This document shows positions 13,221-21,397 of a stretch of DNA of 21,397 bases, in pieces (the stretch's first letter is position 1; every line of letters starts with the position of its first letter). The stretch comes from an uncultured bacterium (GTDB lineage Bacteria > Actinomycetota > Coriobacteriia > Coriobacteriales > Coriobacteriaceae): NCBI GenBank assembly GCA_905215205.1, contig CAJMPK010000013.1, positions 1-21,397 on the forward strand, written 5' to 3'. The notes beneath the pieces were generated by a model. It was not told the DNA's origin. It was given only the letters and a program-made list of their open reading frames with translations, and did not search any database. A program made the position numbers and the translations under genes.

Positions 13221-14291
13221 ATGCCCGTGTACAAGGACGACGGCAACGGCACGTTCTACGTGCAGTGCTACTACCGCGACGCCCGCGGCTCGAAGCGCCA
13301 CAAGACGAAGCGCGGCTTCTCCTCCGAGGTGGAGGCCGCAGTGTGGGAGAGCCAGTTCAAGAGCCTTAACGGCGGGGCCATGGACATGACGTTCTCCGAG
13401 TTCGTCGAGGTGTACGCCTCCGAGGTGAGGCCGCGCATACGCGAGCATACGTGGATCACCAAGGAGTACATCATCAACGACAAGCTCGTGCCGTTCTTCG
13501 GGGACATGCGCATGTGCGACGTGAGGCCGATCGACGTCATCAGGTGGCAAAACGAGCTCACCGAGCACCGGGACGCCGACGGGAAGCCCTGGGCACCGAC
13601 GTACCTGCGCACAGTGAACAACCAGCTCAACGCCATCTTCAACCACGCCGAGCGCTACTACGGCCTCAGCGACAACCCGGTGCGCAGGGTCGACAAGATA
13701 GGCTCGAAGAAGGGCGGCGAGATGCAGTTCTGGACCAAGGACGAGTACCTGAGGTTCAGCGAGGCCGTCATGGACAAGCCTCTCTCATTCCACGCCTTCG
13801 AGCTGCTTTACTGGACGGGCATACGCTGCGGCGAGCTCCTGGCGCTCACGCCGTCCGACTTCATGCTGGAGAGCTCGCGGCTGCGCATCAACAAGTCGTA
13901 CCAGAGCCTCAACGGCGTTGACACCGTGACCGACCCCAAGACGCCCAAGTCCGTGCGCACGATCGTCATGCCCGCCTTCCTGCGCGACGAGATGGCGGAC
14001 TTCATCGAGATGCGCGACGACGTCGCCCCCGACGAGCGCCTGTTCGCCGTGACCAAGCACTTCCTGGCCCACGAGATGGAGCGCGGGTGCAAGGCGTCGG
14101 GCGTGAAGCGCATCCGCATACACGACATACGCCACAGCCATGTGAGCCTGCTGATAGAGATGGGCTTCTCCGCGCTGGCCATCGCCGAGCGCATGGGCCA
14201 CGAGGCGGTGGACATCACCTACCGCTACGCGCACCTGTTCCCCACGAAGCAGGACGAGATGGCCGCCGCGCTCGACGGGGCGAGGGGGTAA
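13221..14291 (+). CDS. Tyrosine-recombinase integrase
   Basis: 356 aa, the Tn916/phage-Int layout. An N-terminal arm-binding domain spans about 1-48 (GTFYVQCYYRDARGSKRHKT). A SAM-like core-binding domain spans 55-135. The catalytic domain spans 168-345, with R202 (TGIRCGELLALT), K243, H301 and R304 (HDIRHSH), H327 (MGHEAV) and the nucleophile Y336 (YRYAHLF). All catalytic residues are present, so it should be active. It catalyses integration, here apparently at the guaA 3' end, and excision with the xis-like partner. The ribosome site GGAGG lies inside the end of the preceding gene. Arg AGG codons are frequent here compared with guaA, consistent with foreign origin. Confidence 0.95.
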   Translation: MPVYKDDGNGTFYVQCYYRDARGSKRHKTKRGFSSEVEAAVWESQFKSLNGGAMDMTFSEFVEVYASEVRPRIREHTWITKEYIINDKLVPFFGDMRMCDVRPIDVIRWQNELTEHRDADGKPWAPTYLRTVNNQLNAIFNHAERYYGLSDNPVRRVDKIGSKKGGEMQFWTKDEYLRFSEAVMDKPLSFHAFELLYWTGIRCGELLALTPSDFMLESSRLRINKSYQSLNGVDTVTDPKTPKSVRTIVMPAFLRDEMADFIEMRDDVAPDERLFAVTKHFLAHEMERGCKASGVKRIRIHDIRHSHVSLLIEMGFSALAIAERMGHEAVDITYRYAHLFPTKQDEMAAALDGARG

Positions 14292-14296
14292 GAAGG

Positions 14297-14722
14297 ATGC
14301 CGTGCGAGAACAGCGCCCGCAAGCGCAGCAAGACGATGGCGTTCCGCTGCACGCCCGAGGAGCGCAAGCTCATATGCGAGATGGCAGCCTGGAGCGGCAT
14401 GAACAGGCAGGACTACATCATCGCCAAGCTCACCGATACCCAGGTCGAGGTGAGGCCCTCCGTGAGCGTTCAGAAGGCACTGAGGGACTCGATGGCGGAA
14501 TTGGCCAAGGAGGTGCGGCTGGCGGCCTCCTACGGCGAGCTGAGCGAGTCCCTGCAACAGAGAATTGAGCACGTGATGAGGTTCTTCCTAGCGCTCGGCG
14601 AGCCTCTTGACGCGCCGACGGAAGAGACATCGCCACGAACTACGTTTTTGGAAGAGCCGGTTCCATCCGTCATCGATGCGGGTTCCGACACCGCAAGCAT
14701 CTTCGAGATGGGACGCAGGTAG
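14297..14722 (+). CDS. MobC-like mobilisation / ribbon-helix-helix accessory protein
   Basis: 141 aa, starting 5 bp after the integrase stop with AGAAGG directly before the ATG. The N-terminus (TMAFRCTPEERKLICEMAAW, then SGMNRQDYIIAKLTD) has the pattern of MobC/relaxosome and TraY-type ribbon-helix-helix proteins: a short strand followed by two helices, with the typical SRQDYI-like turn. A helical segment follows (65-100), then a disordered acidic tail. No relaxase is present nearby, so it may act only as a DNA-binding regulator, or be a remnant of a mobilisable element. It is convergent with the restriction operon, leaving just 3 bp between stop codons. Confidence 0.65.
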   Translation: MPCENSARKRSKTMAFRCTPEERKLICEMAAWSGMNRQDYIIAKLTDTQVEVRPSVSVQKALRDSMAELAKEVRLAASYGELSESLQQRIEHVMRFFLALGEPLDAPTEETSPRTTFLEEPVPSVIDAGSDTASIFEMGRR

Positions 14723-14725
14723 GGC

Positions 14726-16429
14726 CTAGCGCCAGACCTCCAACGCCTTGTCCGCAAGCCATTCGGCGCGATCGGCGATATCGCCCTCGTTCCAAGACTC
14801 CTTCTCTAGGGCGCCGGCCATGGTCGCAAGGCCGGCGGCGCAGAGGGCAAGGCCGTCCTTGTATCCCTTTCCCTGCTTCTTGGTGGGCCAATCGGCATCG
14901 CGGATGGAGGCGTTGAGCGAATGCGTGATGATGGCGAGGTTGCCGAGCGTGAGGAGCTTCCGGTCCCTTCGCGTGGCAGCCTCATCGTCGAGGGCTCCCC
15001 ATTTGTTGCGCCACTTCTTGGGCATCATGTGCTCGAGGGTGTACTGGTTGAACCCGAGCAGGGCCGTGCTGCTCATGCCCGGACGAATGGCGCTTTCCAG
15101 CAGATAGAGGACGCCCTTGGACTGGAGGTTGTACAGGCACGATTCCTCGAATGCCGCTCGAACCTCGGCGTCGCCGGGCATGTACGTCGTCGCCTCGTCA
15201 TTGGCTTCGAGAGCCTTCCTCAGCGCCTCCGCGTCCTTCACCTCGTTCAAGATCAGCGAGGTGAACAGCCTGTTGTAGTTCTTCGTGGTCGCCTGAACCA
15301 GCATTCGGCGGACGATGTAGCTCTCAAGCAGGGCGTAGATCTTAGATTCCTCGCCCGAAGACTCCGCGTTCTTGCGAACGTAGAGCACGTACGGGATGAG
15401 CGTCGAGTTCTTGAGGCCGAATATGAGCACGTTCAGGCGCTCGATGCCGGGGGCGGAGGGGATGTCCGCGTCGCAGCAGCTTGGGTCAAACGTGGACTCG
15501 AACACCTTGGCATACGCCTTCATGCTGCTGAGGATCTCGTCCTTGTCTCCGTTGCAGTACCTGCCGATGAAGTCCTTGTAGGACTGGAAGAGGTTCGAAG
15601 TACGCGAATAGAAGAGCTTGTCCTCGGTCGTGACGCCACGCCTCTTGTCCTGAACCAGGATCTGGAGGAACGCGTCGAAGAAGAGGTCGACGAGCGTGCG
15701 CTTGATGCGCCCGGTAACGATCTCCTGCTCCCAATACTCCCTCTTCTCAGCCGTGGGCTCGAAGACGTCTTCCCAGCACTCCTTGAACGCCTGCTCGTTC
15801 TCGCGGTTGAAGAAGTAGTTCTTAAGGAGCTCCGCCGTCGTCAGGCGCACCCCGAGCGAGTTGATGGTGTCGAATATCTGCTGCTCGTCCTCGCCCTCGG
15901 TAAGATCGATGCAGACGAACTGGACGTTCGACTTGATCGTGTTCCTGTCGACCTTCTCCGGGTCGATATTCTTGAGGAAGTAGTTGTAGGCAAGGACGAT
16001 GGCCGAGGAGCCCTCGAGGGGTTCGCAGCCCGTGGCGCTGACGACCTTTTCGAAATCCTGCCGGTCGTACTTGCCGTGCCGCAAGGCGACATCGCCGGTC
16101 TCCAGGACGAAATCTCGCTCAAACAAATTGTTGGTGCCGTTTTTTGCACAGAGTGCCTTGAAGAAGATGACCATGGTCGTGAGTCGCTGCTGGCCGTCGA
16201 TGACGGTGCGAACCTCGGAGACCTCGGACCAGGTGTTGCCGGAGGAGGCCTGCTTCAGGATGATGGAGCCCAGGAAATAGGGCCGCTTCGAGGCCGTGAC
16301 GAACTCCATGTCGCCGAGGAAACGCTCCCATTGCTCTTCTCCCCAGACGTACGCCCTTTGGTAAAAAGGTATTTCGAGCAGGCGCGATCCGTTGAACACG
16401 CCGCTTATCGTTGCTTTTCCTGCATCCAT
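14726..16429 (-). CDS. DUF262/DUF1524 GmrSD-like endonuclease
   Basis: 567 aa. The N-terminal DUF262 (ParB-like NTPase fold) has IPFYQRAYVWGEEQWERFL at 20-38, YFLGSII at 51-57, VIDGQQRLTT at 77-85 and INSLGVRLTTAELLKNYFF near 212. The C-terminal DUF1524 carries an HNH-type site: LEHMMPKKW at 465-473 (H467) and LGNLAIITHSLN (about 495-506). GmrSD-type enzymes are type IV restriction systems that cleave modified DNA (glucosylated hydroxymethylcytosine in the founding case). The target of this one cannot be read. It is last in the operon, 51 bp after the DUF4238 gene. The start has AAGG almost touching the ATG, suggesting weak or coupled translation. Confidence 0.85.
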   Translation of the reverse strand: MDAGKATISGVFNGSRLLEIPFYQRAYVWGEEQWERFLGDMEFVTASKRPYFLGSIILKQASSGNTWSEVSEVRTVIDGQQRLTTMVIFFKALCAKNGTNNLFERDFVLETGDVALRHGKYDRQDFEKVVSATGCEPLEGSSAIVLAYNYFLKNIDPEKVDRNTIKSNVQFVCIDLTEGEDEQQIFDTINSLGVRLTTAELLKNYFFNRENEQAFKECWEDVFEPTAEKREYWEQEIVTGRIKRTLVDLFFDAFLQILVQDKRRGVTTEDKLFYSRTSNLFQSYKDFIGRYCNGDKDEILSSMKAYAKVFESTFDPSCCDADIPSAPGIERLNVLIFGLKNSTLIPYVLYVRKNAESSGEESKIYALLESYIVRRMLVQATTKNYNRLFTSLILNEVKDAEALRKALEANDEATTYMPGDAEVRAAFEESCLYNLQSKGVLYLLESAIRPGMSSTALLGFNQYTLEHMMPKKWRNKWGALDDEAATRRDRKLLTLGNLAIITHSLNASIRDADWPTKKQGKGYKDGLALCAAGLATMAGALEKESWNEGDIADRAEWLADKALEVWR

Positions 16430-16480
16430 CCTTAAAGCCCTATCTATCCTTTGCGGTTATTGCTGGCGGGGTCAATTTTA

Positions 16481-17608
16481 TCAATACGCTGCTTGACCCT
16501 TTAATGTTCCCGGTCCTTGCCGTCTTCTCCCCAGAAGGTGCTCGAAGATGATGCGCAGGTCCTCGTCATCAAGGCAGCCGCCCTCGAGGCAGCCACGGTC
16601 GATGGTATCGATCATCGTCTGCCCCTTCTTCTTCGAGCGGTCGTAGATCACTGTGTCGAGGGATAGCTCCCTGCCGTCGCGCGTGAACATCTCGTGCATG
16701 AATTCGGCACTGTTCGCTTGACTCCAATCGCGTACCGCGTGCTCGAGCGGGCCGCTTCCCCTCGATATGGCGACATCCCAATGCTCGCAGTTAAGCAGAA
16801 GAAGTCGGTTCATGAACTCGACGCCCGAAAAACCGAGTCTCGCAAACGGCGGAAATAGAGGGTCATCTGAAAAGACCGCAGCATACTCACTGCTCAACGG
16901 CATATACGCGAGATGAAAATCGTACGAGTCGTCCTCGGGCCCGATGATGAACATAGGCATCGACGTCGTAACGAACCCTGAGCCGACGGGTGCACTAAGG
17001 ATGGAGAAGCTCTTCTCAAAAAAAGCCTTTCGAATACGGTTAACTGGCACAATATCATCGTTGGAGAAGAGCATGGTTGCGGCGGCGGCAAGCTCGACCA
17101 CCGCTTGGGAATCCCCGCGCCAATCCGACCAATCGAGCAAGCCGAGCTCATAGGGTGTCAGATGAACGTTTCTGAGCAGCTCTTCGGCAGTCTCGCGTGA
17201 CCATTTCTTGTCGACGCGCATACTGATAGGGTGCCGGACGATGATATTTGCTGCCAGCTCGCAAACGGCGGCTTTCCCATCAGAATACCCTTCGTCTTCG
17301 CACTGGTCTTCTTTCTGGCGTTCCAAAAAGCGATCGTAAAGCGGCGCGATGCGGCTCTCGAGCTCAGATAGCTTAACCTCGATGAGGTTCTGCGCATAGA
17401 ATCTGTCTGTCGCATCGCCTGTCGCATCGGCATGCTCGACCTCATAAAGATCGCGCATGCTGCAAAGGTTCTCGCAATTCGTGCGGAAGAAGGAGCCCTT
17501 CTGTCTGCTGTAGGCATGAAGCTGCCCGGAGGAATCCGCGAAATGGCGCAGGTAGAACCGCGGCACCCAGTGCTGCTTTCGCGTCATCTTTCCGGGCAGC
17601 TTCGACAT
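16481..17608 (-). CDS. DUF4238 family protein
   Basis: 375 aa. The family signature is at the N-terminus: KQHWVPRFYLRHFADSSGQL, then YSRQKGSFFRTNCENLCSMR and DLYE, matching the QHxVPRxYLRxF pattern. A FVTTSMPM segment near 209-216 corresponds to the family's conserved TSDxP region, with S/M in place of the usual residues. Members often lie in defence islands and are suspected toxins or nucleic-acid-acting effectors, but no activity is established. The ATG starts 1 nt after the res stop codon, so translation is probably coupled. G+C is lower and codon choice more mixed than in the res gene, suggesting a separate origin before joining the operon. Confidence 0.8.
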   Translation of the reverse strand: MSKLPGKMTRKQHWVPRFYLRHFADSSGQLHAYSRQKGSFFRTNCENLCSMRDLYEVEHADATGDATDRFYAQNLIEVKLSELESRIAPLYDRFLERQKEDQCEDEGYSDGKAAVCELAANIIVRHPISMRVDKKWSRETAEELLRNVHLTPYELGLLDWSDWRGDSQAVVELAAAATMLFSNDDIVPVNRIRKAFFEKSFSILSAPVGSGFVTTSMPMFIIGPEDDSYDFHLAYMPLSSEYAAVFSDDPLFPPFARLGFSGVEFMNRLLLLNCEHWDVAISRGSGPLEHAVRDWSQANSAEFMHEMFTRDGRELSLDTVIYDRSKKKGQTMIDTIDRGCLEGGCLDDEDLRIIFEHLLGRRRQGPGTLKGQAAY

Positions 17609-17609
17609 C

Positions 17610-20600
17610 CTAAGCCTTCACCGCCTCGTATTGGTAGGTCGTGCGCACGTTGTAATGGAAGTCGTTTCCGAGGTCCAGCGCCTCGAAGTGCTTCTTGGCG
17701 CAGCCGATCTTGATCTTCTCCGCGTCGCGCAGGGCGGGCTCGCCGTTCTTGCCGCCCTTGGTCTCGGTCACGAAGTACACGCGGCGCTCGCCGTCGGCCT
17801 CCTCGACGTACGCCCAGTCGGGGTTGTAACTGCCGAGCGGCGTGTCGATCTTGAACGCCGAGGGCAATTTCGCGAACACGAGAACCTCCTCCTGCTTGTC
17901 TAGAGCCTCGGCAAAGGAGCGCTCGACCCCCGCCGAGTCGTAGACCACGTAGTTGTACAGGCTCTTGCTCGTCATGTCCGGCTTCCACGCGTTCTGCCCA
18001 AGGTAGGCCGTGTAGTCGTCAAGCTCGAGGTCGCGCATGGTGTACCACTCGTCCTCGGGAAGGCGCACGTACTTGATGCCCTGGGCGATGAGGTCGTTCT
18101 TCACGCGGTTGATCTTGTCGCCGACCTGCGCGAGGAAGGTCGCGGGGTCGATCTCGAACTCGTCGAGGCGGCTGCAGCCCTCGAGGATCGCCTTGATGGT
18201 GCCGCGGGTGAGCCCGACGGCGTCCTGCAGCTCTGCGATCGGGTCGGGAAGGTCGTATTTCACCTTTCCCGAAACGGACACCACGGAGGTGCCCGTGCCC
18301 TCGGCGCTCACGCCCGCGTCGTCGATGCCCAGCGAGGCACGCTCGCTCGTCACCTGGGGCGGGCGCACGGCGAGCATGCCGTCGACAGCTTCGATGGCAT
18401 GCTCGATGAGCTTGCCGGAGTCGACCTCGACCTGGAAGCGCGTGCGCTGGCGGATGCGGTCCCACAGGGCCTGGAACGCAGGGTCGAGCGTGACGTCCTT
18501 CTGCAGCTCGACCGAGACCTCCTTGGCCTTGTCACGGATCTGGACCCTCTGGGACTTGTGGATGATGATCGCCTCGACCTGCTCCTTGGCAGGCTCGAGC
18601 TCGGCGGGGAGCTCGACCTTGCCCTCCTCGGCGGCCGCCTTCAGCTCGGGCGTCACCGCGCCCTTGCCGTCGACCATGCCGGTCGCGACGAGGTGGTCGT
18701 AGACCTGCTTGGACTTCTCGTAGCCCAGGCGCTCCTCGACGCCATCATCGCCCTTGACCGTGACCTTCGTGAAGCTCTCCGGAGTGATGACGCCGAACTT
18801 GAAGTCCTCAGCCTCAAGCTCCTTCTGCAGGCCGTTGGCGAAGTCGTCGTAGCTCTCGTTCGCGATGACGGTGAGCACGTTCGCCTCTGGGTCGTACAGG
18901 CGCTCGCCATCCTGGTTCACGCACAGGCGCAGACCGCGGCCGATCTTCTGGCGCTTGGTCAGGTTGTCCTTTGTCTCGACGAGCGTGCAGATCTGGAACA
19001 CGTTGGGGTTGTCCCAGCCCTCCTTGAGCGCGGAGTGGCTGAAGACGAAAGAGACGTCCTTGTCCGCGTCCTTGCCGTCCGGGAAGGAGATGAGCGTCTC
19101 CTTCTTCTGCATGATGAGCTCGAAGGCCCCGGCGTCGTCGGCGGTGCCGGCGGCTCCCTTGGAGTCCTTGAACTTGCCCTTCTTGTCCTTGGCGAAGTAT
19201 CCCTGGTGCACGGCGTGGGGGTCGCGCACCAGCGGGGCGCCGACGGCTTCGTAGCACTCGAGCCACGTGCCCTTGCCGATCCCCGCCGCCTTTGCGATGC
19301 GACGAGGCGCCTTCGAGTTCAGGGCACCTGCGTACTCCTCCTCAAACATCAGGGCGTACAGGCCGTCGTGGACTTCGGGCTCGTAGACGCGGTATCGGTC
19401 GACGCGGTCGATGAAGAAGAGCGAGAGCACCTTCACGCCGCGCGGCCACAGCTCGAACTGGCGGGCCAGGTGGTCCTCGATGGTGCGGCGGATCTGCGCG
19501 CGCTTGACGACCTCCTCGTTGACGTCGCCCAGCGCCTCGCCGAGCTCGAGCACCTCGCCGTTCTGGAACTCTATGAACTCGTCGCCCACTGCGGCGCCGA
19601 TGTTGTTGACCACCCAGCCGCTCTCGTAGTCGCTGTTCTCGCCGCTCTTCTGGTAGAGGTCGTTGCCGGTCTTCACCGTGACGGCCTTGCGCTTCTGCGT
19701 GCCGTCGGCCTGGCGCACGTCGATGGACACCTTGGCGGAGAACGGGTCGGACTTGACGGACTCGAGCCTCACGTACGCGCCGTTGAGGTTCGCCTCGGCC
19801 TTGATCGAGTCCACGCAGATGCCCTTCACCAGGTGGCGCTCGAAGGCGTCGACCGGCGTGAGGCGGTAGATCATGTTGTAGGCCTGCTTGTGCGTGGCCG
19901 AGTAGCGCAGCACGAACAGCGGGTTCAGGCTCTTGATGGCGGCCTTGGCCTGCTTGGTGTTGTCGACGCTCTGGGGCTCGTCGATGATGACGACGGGCTT
20001 GCAGGCGCTCACGAGCTCGCGAGGGCTGAAGCCGCCGGTGAGCTTCTCGCTGGGACGGTGGAAGAGGTTGCCCTCCTTCGCGGTGCCATCCTTCTCGAGG
20101 CCCTTGTTGAACGCGTCGATGTTGATGACCATGACCTGGATGGAGCTCGACGTGGCGAAGTTACCCACCGGCCCCATGTCCTTCGAGTCGTACACGAAGT
20201 AGTCGAGCGGCGTGCGGTCGTAGAGCGTCTCGAAGTGCCTGCGGGTGGTCTGGAGGCTCTTGAGGACGCCCTCGCGGATGGCCACGCTCGGCACGACGAT
20301 AACGAACTTGGTGATGCCGTAGCGGCGGTTTAGCTCGTAGATGGAGCGGATGTAGACGTAGGTCTTGCCGGTGCCGGTCTCCATCTCGACGGTGAAGTCT
20401 CGCAGGCGCCCATCGGTGAGGACGTCGGTTGCCGGGAGGCAGCCCTCCTCCTGCACGGCGTGCAGGTTGTCGAGGAGCTGGCCCGGCGCCACGCGAAGCT
20501 CGTTGCCGTGGCCGACCATGAGCTCGCCGATTGCCGTCTGGCCTTTGCGGCCGGAATCGGCGGAGAATACGCTGCCAATAAATTGTTGTCCGCGGAACAG

Positions 20601-20672
20601 GTCGCAGGTTGCTTCGATGGCCTCCAGCTGGTGCTGCTGGTCGGATGAGAACTTGAACTCGAGCGCCGCCAT
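17610..20672 (-). CDS. res: Type III restriction-modification Res subunit (helicase-endonuclease)
   Basis: 1020 aa, normal for Res. It works with Mod to translocate on or switch along DNA using ATP and to cut between unmethylated, inversely oriented sites. Superfamily 2 motifs: Walker A ETGTGKT (98-104), motif Ia VVPSVAIREG (127-136), Walker B DEPQ (231-234, in place of DEAH), motif III YSATHK (257-262), motifs IV-VI SHSALKEGWDNPNVFQ and QKIGRGLRL. The C-terminal PD-(D/E)xK nuclease is intact: P951-D952 followed by E970-T-K972 (YNPDWAYV, FVTETKGG). The start at 20672 follows the mod stop by 1 nt (TAGCATG). The gene is very G+C-rich and produces long open shadow frames on the other strand. Confidence 0.95.
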   Translation of the reverse strand: MAALEFKFSSDQQHQLEAIEATCDLFRGQQFIGSVFSADSGRKGQTAIGELMVGHGNELRVAPGQLLDNLHAVQEEGCLPATDVLTDGRLRDFTVEMETGTGKTYVYIRSIYELNRRYGITKFVIVVPSVAIREGVLKSLQTTRRHFETLYDRTPLDYFVYDSKDMGPVGNFATSSSIQVMVINIDAFNKGLEKDGTAKEGNLFHRPSEKLTGGFSPRELVSACKPVVIIDEPQSVDNTKQAKAAIKSLNPLFVLRYSATHKQAYNMIYRLTPVDAFERHLVKGICVDSIKAEANLNGAYVRLESVKSDPFSAKVSIDVRQADGTQKRKAVTVKTGNDLYQKSGENSDYESGWVVNNIGAAVGDEFIEFQNGEVLELGEALGDVNEEVVKRAQIRRTIEDHLARQFELWPRGVKVLSLFFIDRVDRYRVYEPEVHDGLYALMFEEEYAGALNSKAPRRIAKAAGIGKGTWLECYEAVGAPLVRDPHAVHQGYFAKDKKGKFKDSKGAAGTADDAGAFELIMQKKETLISFPDGKDADKDVSFVFSHSALKEGWDNPNVFQICTLVETKDNLTKRQKIGRGLRLCVNQDGERLYDPEANVLTVIANESYDDFANGLQKELEAEDFKFGVITPESFTKVTVKGDDGVEERLGYEKSKQVYDHLVATGMVDGKGAVTPELKAAAEEGKVELPAELEPAKEQVEAIIIHKSQRVQIRDKAKEVSVELQKDVTLDPAFQALWDRIRQRTRFQVEVDSGKLIEHAIEAVDGMLAVRPPQVTSERASLGIDDAGVSAEGTGTSVVSVSGKVKYDLPDPIAELQDAVGLTRGTIKAILEGCSRLDEFEIDPATFLAQVGDKINRVKNDLIAQGIKYVRLPEDEWYTMRDLELDDYTAYLGQNAWKPDMTSKSLYNYVVYDSAGVERSFAEALDKQEEVLVFAKLPSAFKIDTPLGSYNPDWAYVEEADGERRVYFVTETKGGKNGEPALRDAEKIKIGCAKKHFEALDLGNDFHYNVRTTYQYEAVKA

Positions 20673-20673
20673 G

Positions 20674-21397
20674 CTAGACCGTCCTCAATTCGATCTCACA
20701 GCCCATGCGCTCGCCGGCGTGCTTGAAGATCTGCACGGCGTTGAGCTTGAGGGTGTCGTCGAGGACGGAATCGAGGATGAGAACGCGCCTGGGCTCCATG
20801 TCGGCGATGGCCTCGAGCGCCTCAATGGTGAGGCCTCGGGACATGCAGCAGACGAGCTCGTCGCAAGCGACGGACCAGATGGGATAGCCCGCGGCTTCAG
20901 ACTTCTCGACGGGCAGCGTGAGCTCGAGGCCCCATTTGAGCATCATCTCGAAGACGATATCCATATCGGAGCGATCGGGCTTGACCACGTCGAAGAGGAG
21001 CTGACCGGGCTCGGGCTTCTCAATGCCGGACTCATCGAGCTCGAACACACGGAAGCCGATGTCGGGAAGCTGCTTGGGTCCCTCGCCAAGCTTGAGTTGA
21101 CGGTTGGATTCCTCGAGCTCGGTTTTGATTTTGTCGCCTGCGCGGCGAATGCGTCCTTCGCCTATGTCGCAGAGAGTCTCATACCCGTCCTTGTAGGCGT
21201 CGCGTTTCGGGTCACAAGGCTCTGGAAGCTGGACAAGGATAAACTGATAGCGATCATCTTTTCCGAGCTCCTGCAGGAACATGGCATGGGCGGTCGATGC
21301 TGAGCCTGAGAAAAAATCAAGCACAATATCACCCGTGCTTAGATGCTCATGTACGGTAAGGAAGCAAGCAACCGAAAACAAGAGATAGACCGCCAGC
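20674..21397 (-). CDS. mod: Type III restriction-modification Mod subunit (C-terminal part, truncated by window end)
   Basis: About 240 C-terminal residues are visible and the frame stays open to the last base, so the gene continues outside the window. The TTG at 21381 is internal, not a start. The methyltransferase SAM-binding motif appears as DIVLDFFSGSASTAHAMFLQ, followed by YQFILVQLPEPC and GYETLCDIGEGRIRRAGDKI, all typical of type III adenine methyltransferases. The catalytic DPPY motif and target recognition region must lie upstream, outside the window. The product methylates adenine in the recognition site and provides specificity for Res. It is the first gene seen of the four-gene operon. 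Confidence 0.92.
   Translation of the reverse strand, partial: LAVYLLFSVACFLTVHEHLSTGDIVLDFFSGSASTAHAMFLQELGKDDRYQFILVQLPEPCDPKRDAYKDGYETLCDIGEGRIRRAGDKIKTELEESNRQLKLGEGPKQLPDIGFRVFELDESGIEKPEPGQLLFDVVKPDRSDMDIVFEMMLKWGLELTLPVEKSEAAGYPIWSVACDELVCCMSRGLTIEALEAIADMEPRRVLILDSVLDDTLKLNAVQIFKHAGERMGCEIELRTV

Noticed and set aside
15731..15740. Eighth GGGAGTA-like copy inside the DUF262 gene
   Set aside because: Only a partial match within coding sequence and isolated from the array; likely chance.
14921..16435. 504-codon open frame on the plus strand
   Set aside because: Antisense to the DUF262/DUF1524 gene, whose motifs are unmistakable.
18399..20333. 644-codon open frame on the plus strand
   Set aside because: Mirror of the G+C-rich res gene; low-complexity composition and no start signal.

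Overview
The window looks like chromosome of a high-GC Gram-positive gut actinobacterium of the Coriobacteriia, most likely a Collinsella-like species. This is an inference from G/C-ending codon use, clear Shine-Dalgarno sites, a multi-cluster ferredoxin-type protein and the housekeeping set (ychF, guaA, type I asparaginase). No rRNA, tRNA or CRISPR array was seen.

Left part (1-6650): the tail of a 4Fe-4S protein, then an alpha-glucoside locus built around a divergent control region at about 3187-3540. Leftward run a zinc-dependent sugar/polyol-type dehydrogenase and a GntR/HutC-type regulator, which ends at a strong intrinsic terminator. Rightward run a maltose-type PTS EIICB gene, broken by two single-base frameshifts, and an intact GH4 6-phospho-alpha-glucosidase. 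Half-sites of the type CTTGTCTAGA overlap the -35 of the leftward promoter and recur before the PTS gene, so the GntR protein probably controls both arms. As sequenced the transporter is not functional, so the locus is either decaying or carries sequence errors.

Core part (6650-11995): ychF with a small DUF1648-type membrane protein, a divergent pair (an unrecognised 106-aa ORF and a tiny XRE regulator) around a perfect 24-bp palindrome, a type I L-asparaginase, and guaA with its terminator.

Right part (about 11844 to the window end): an integrated island that starts at the 3' end of guaA, a known integration target. It opens with about 460 bp of non-coding DNA carrying seven copies of GGGAGTAA in both orientations, a motif also present at the guaA stop codon. 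Next comes a phage-like control module: a leftward XRE repressor and a rightward xis-like gene plus tyrosine integrase, whose divergent promoters contain three pairs of GTAC sites at exact 10-bp spacing. A MobC-like gene follows. Facing it is a four-gene leftward operon: type III methyltransferase (mod, cut by the window end), type III Res helicase-nuclease, a DUF4238 protein and a GmrSD-like DUF262/DUF1524 protein. Together these form a composite defence island: modification-dependent DNA cleavage, a possible second nuclease against modified DNA, and a DUF4238 protein of unknown role. The right attachment site lies outside the window.
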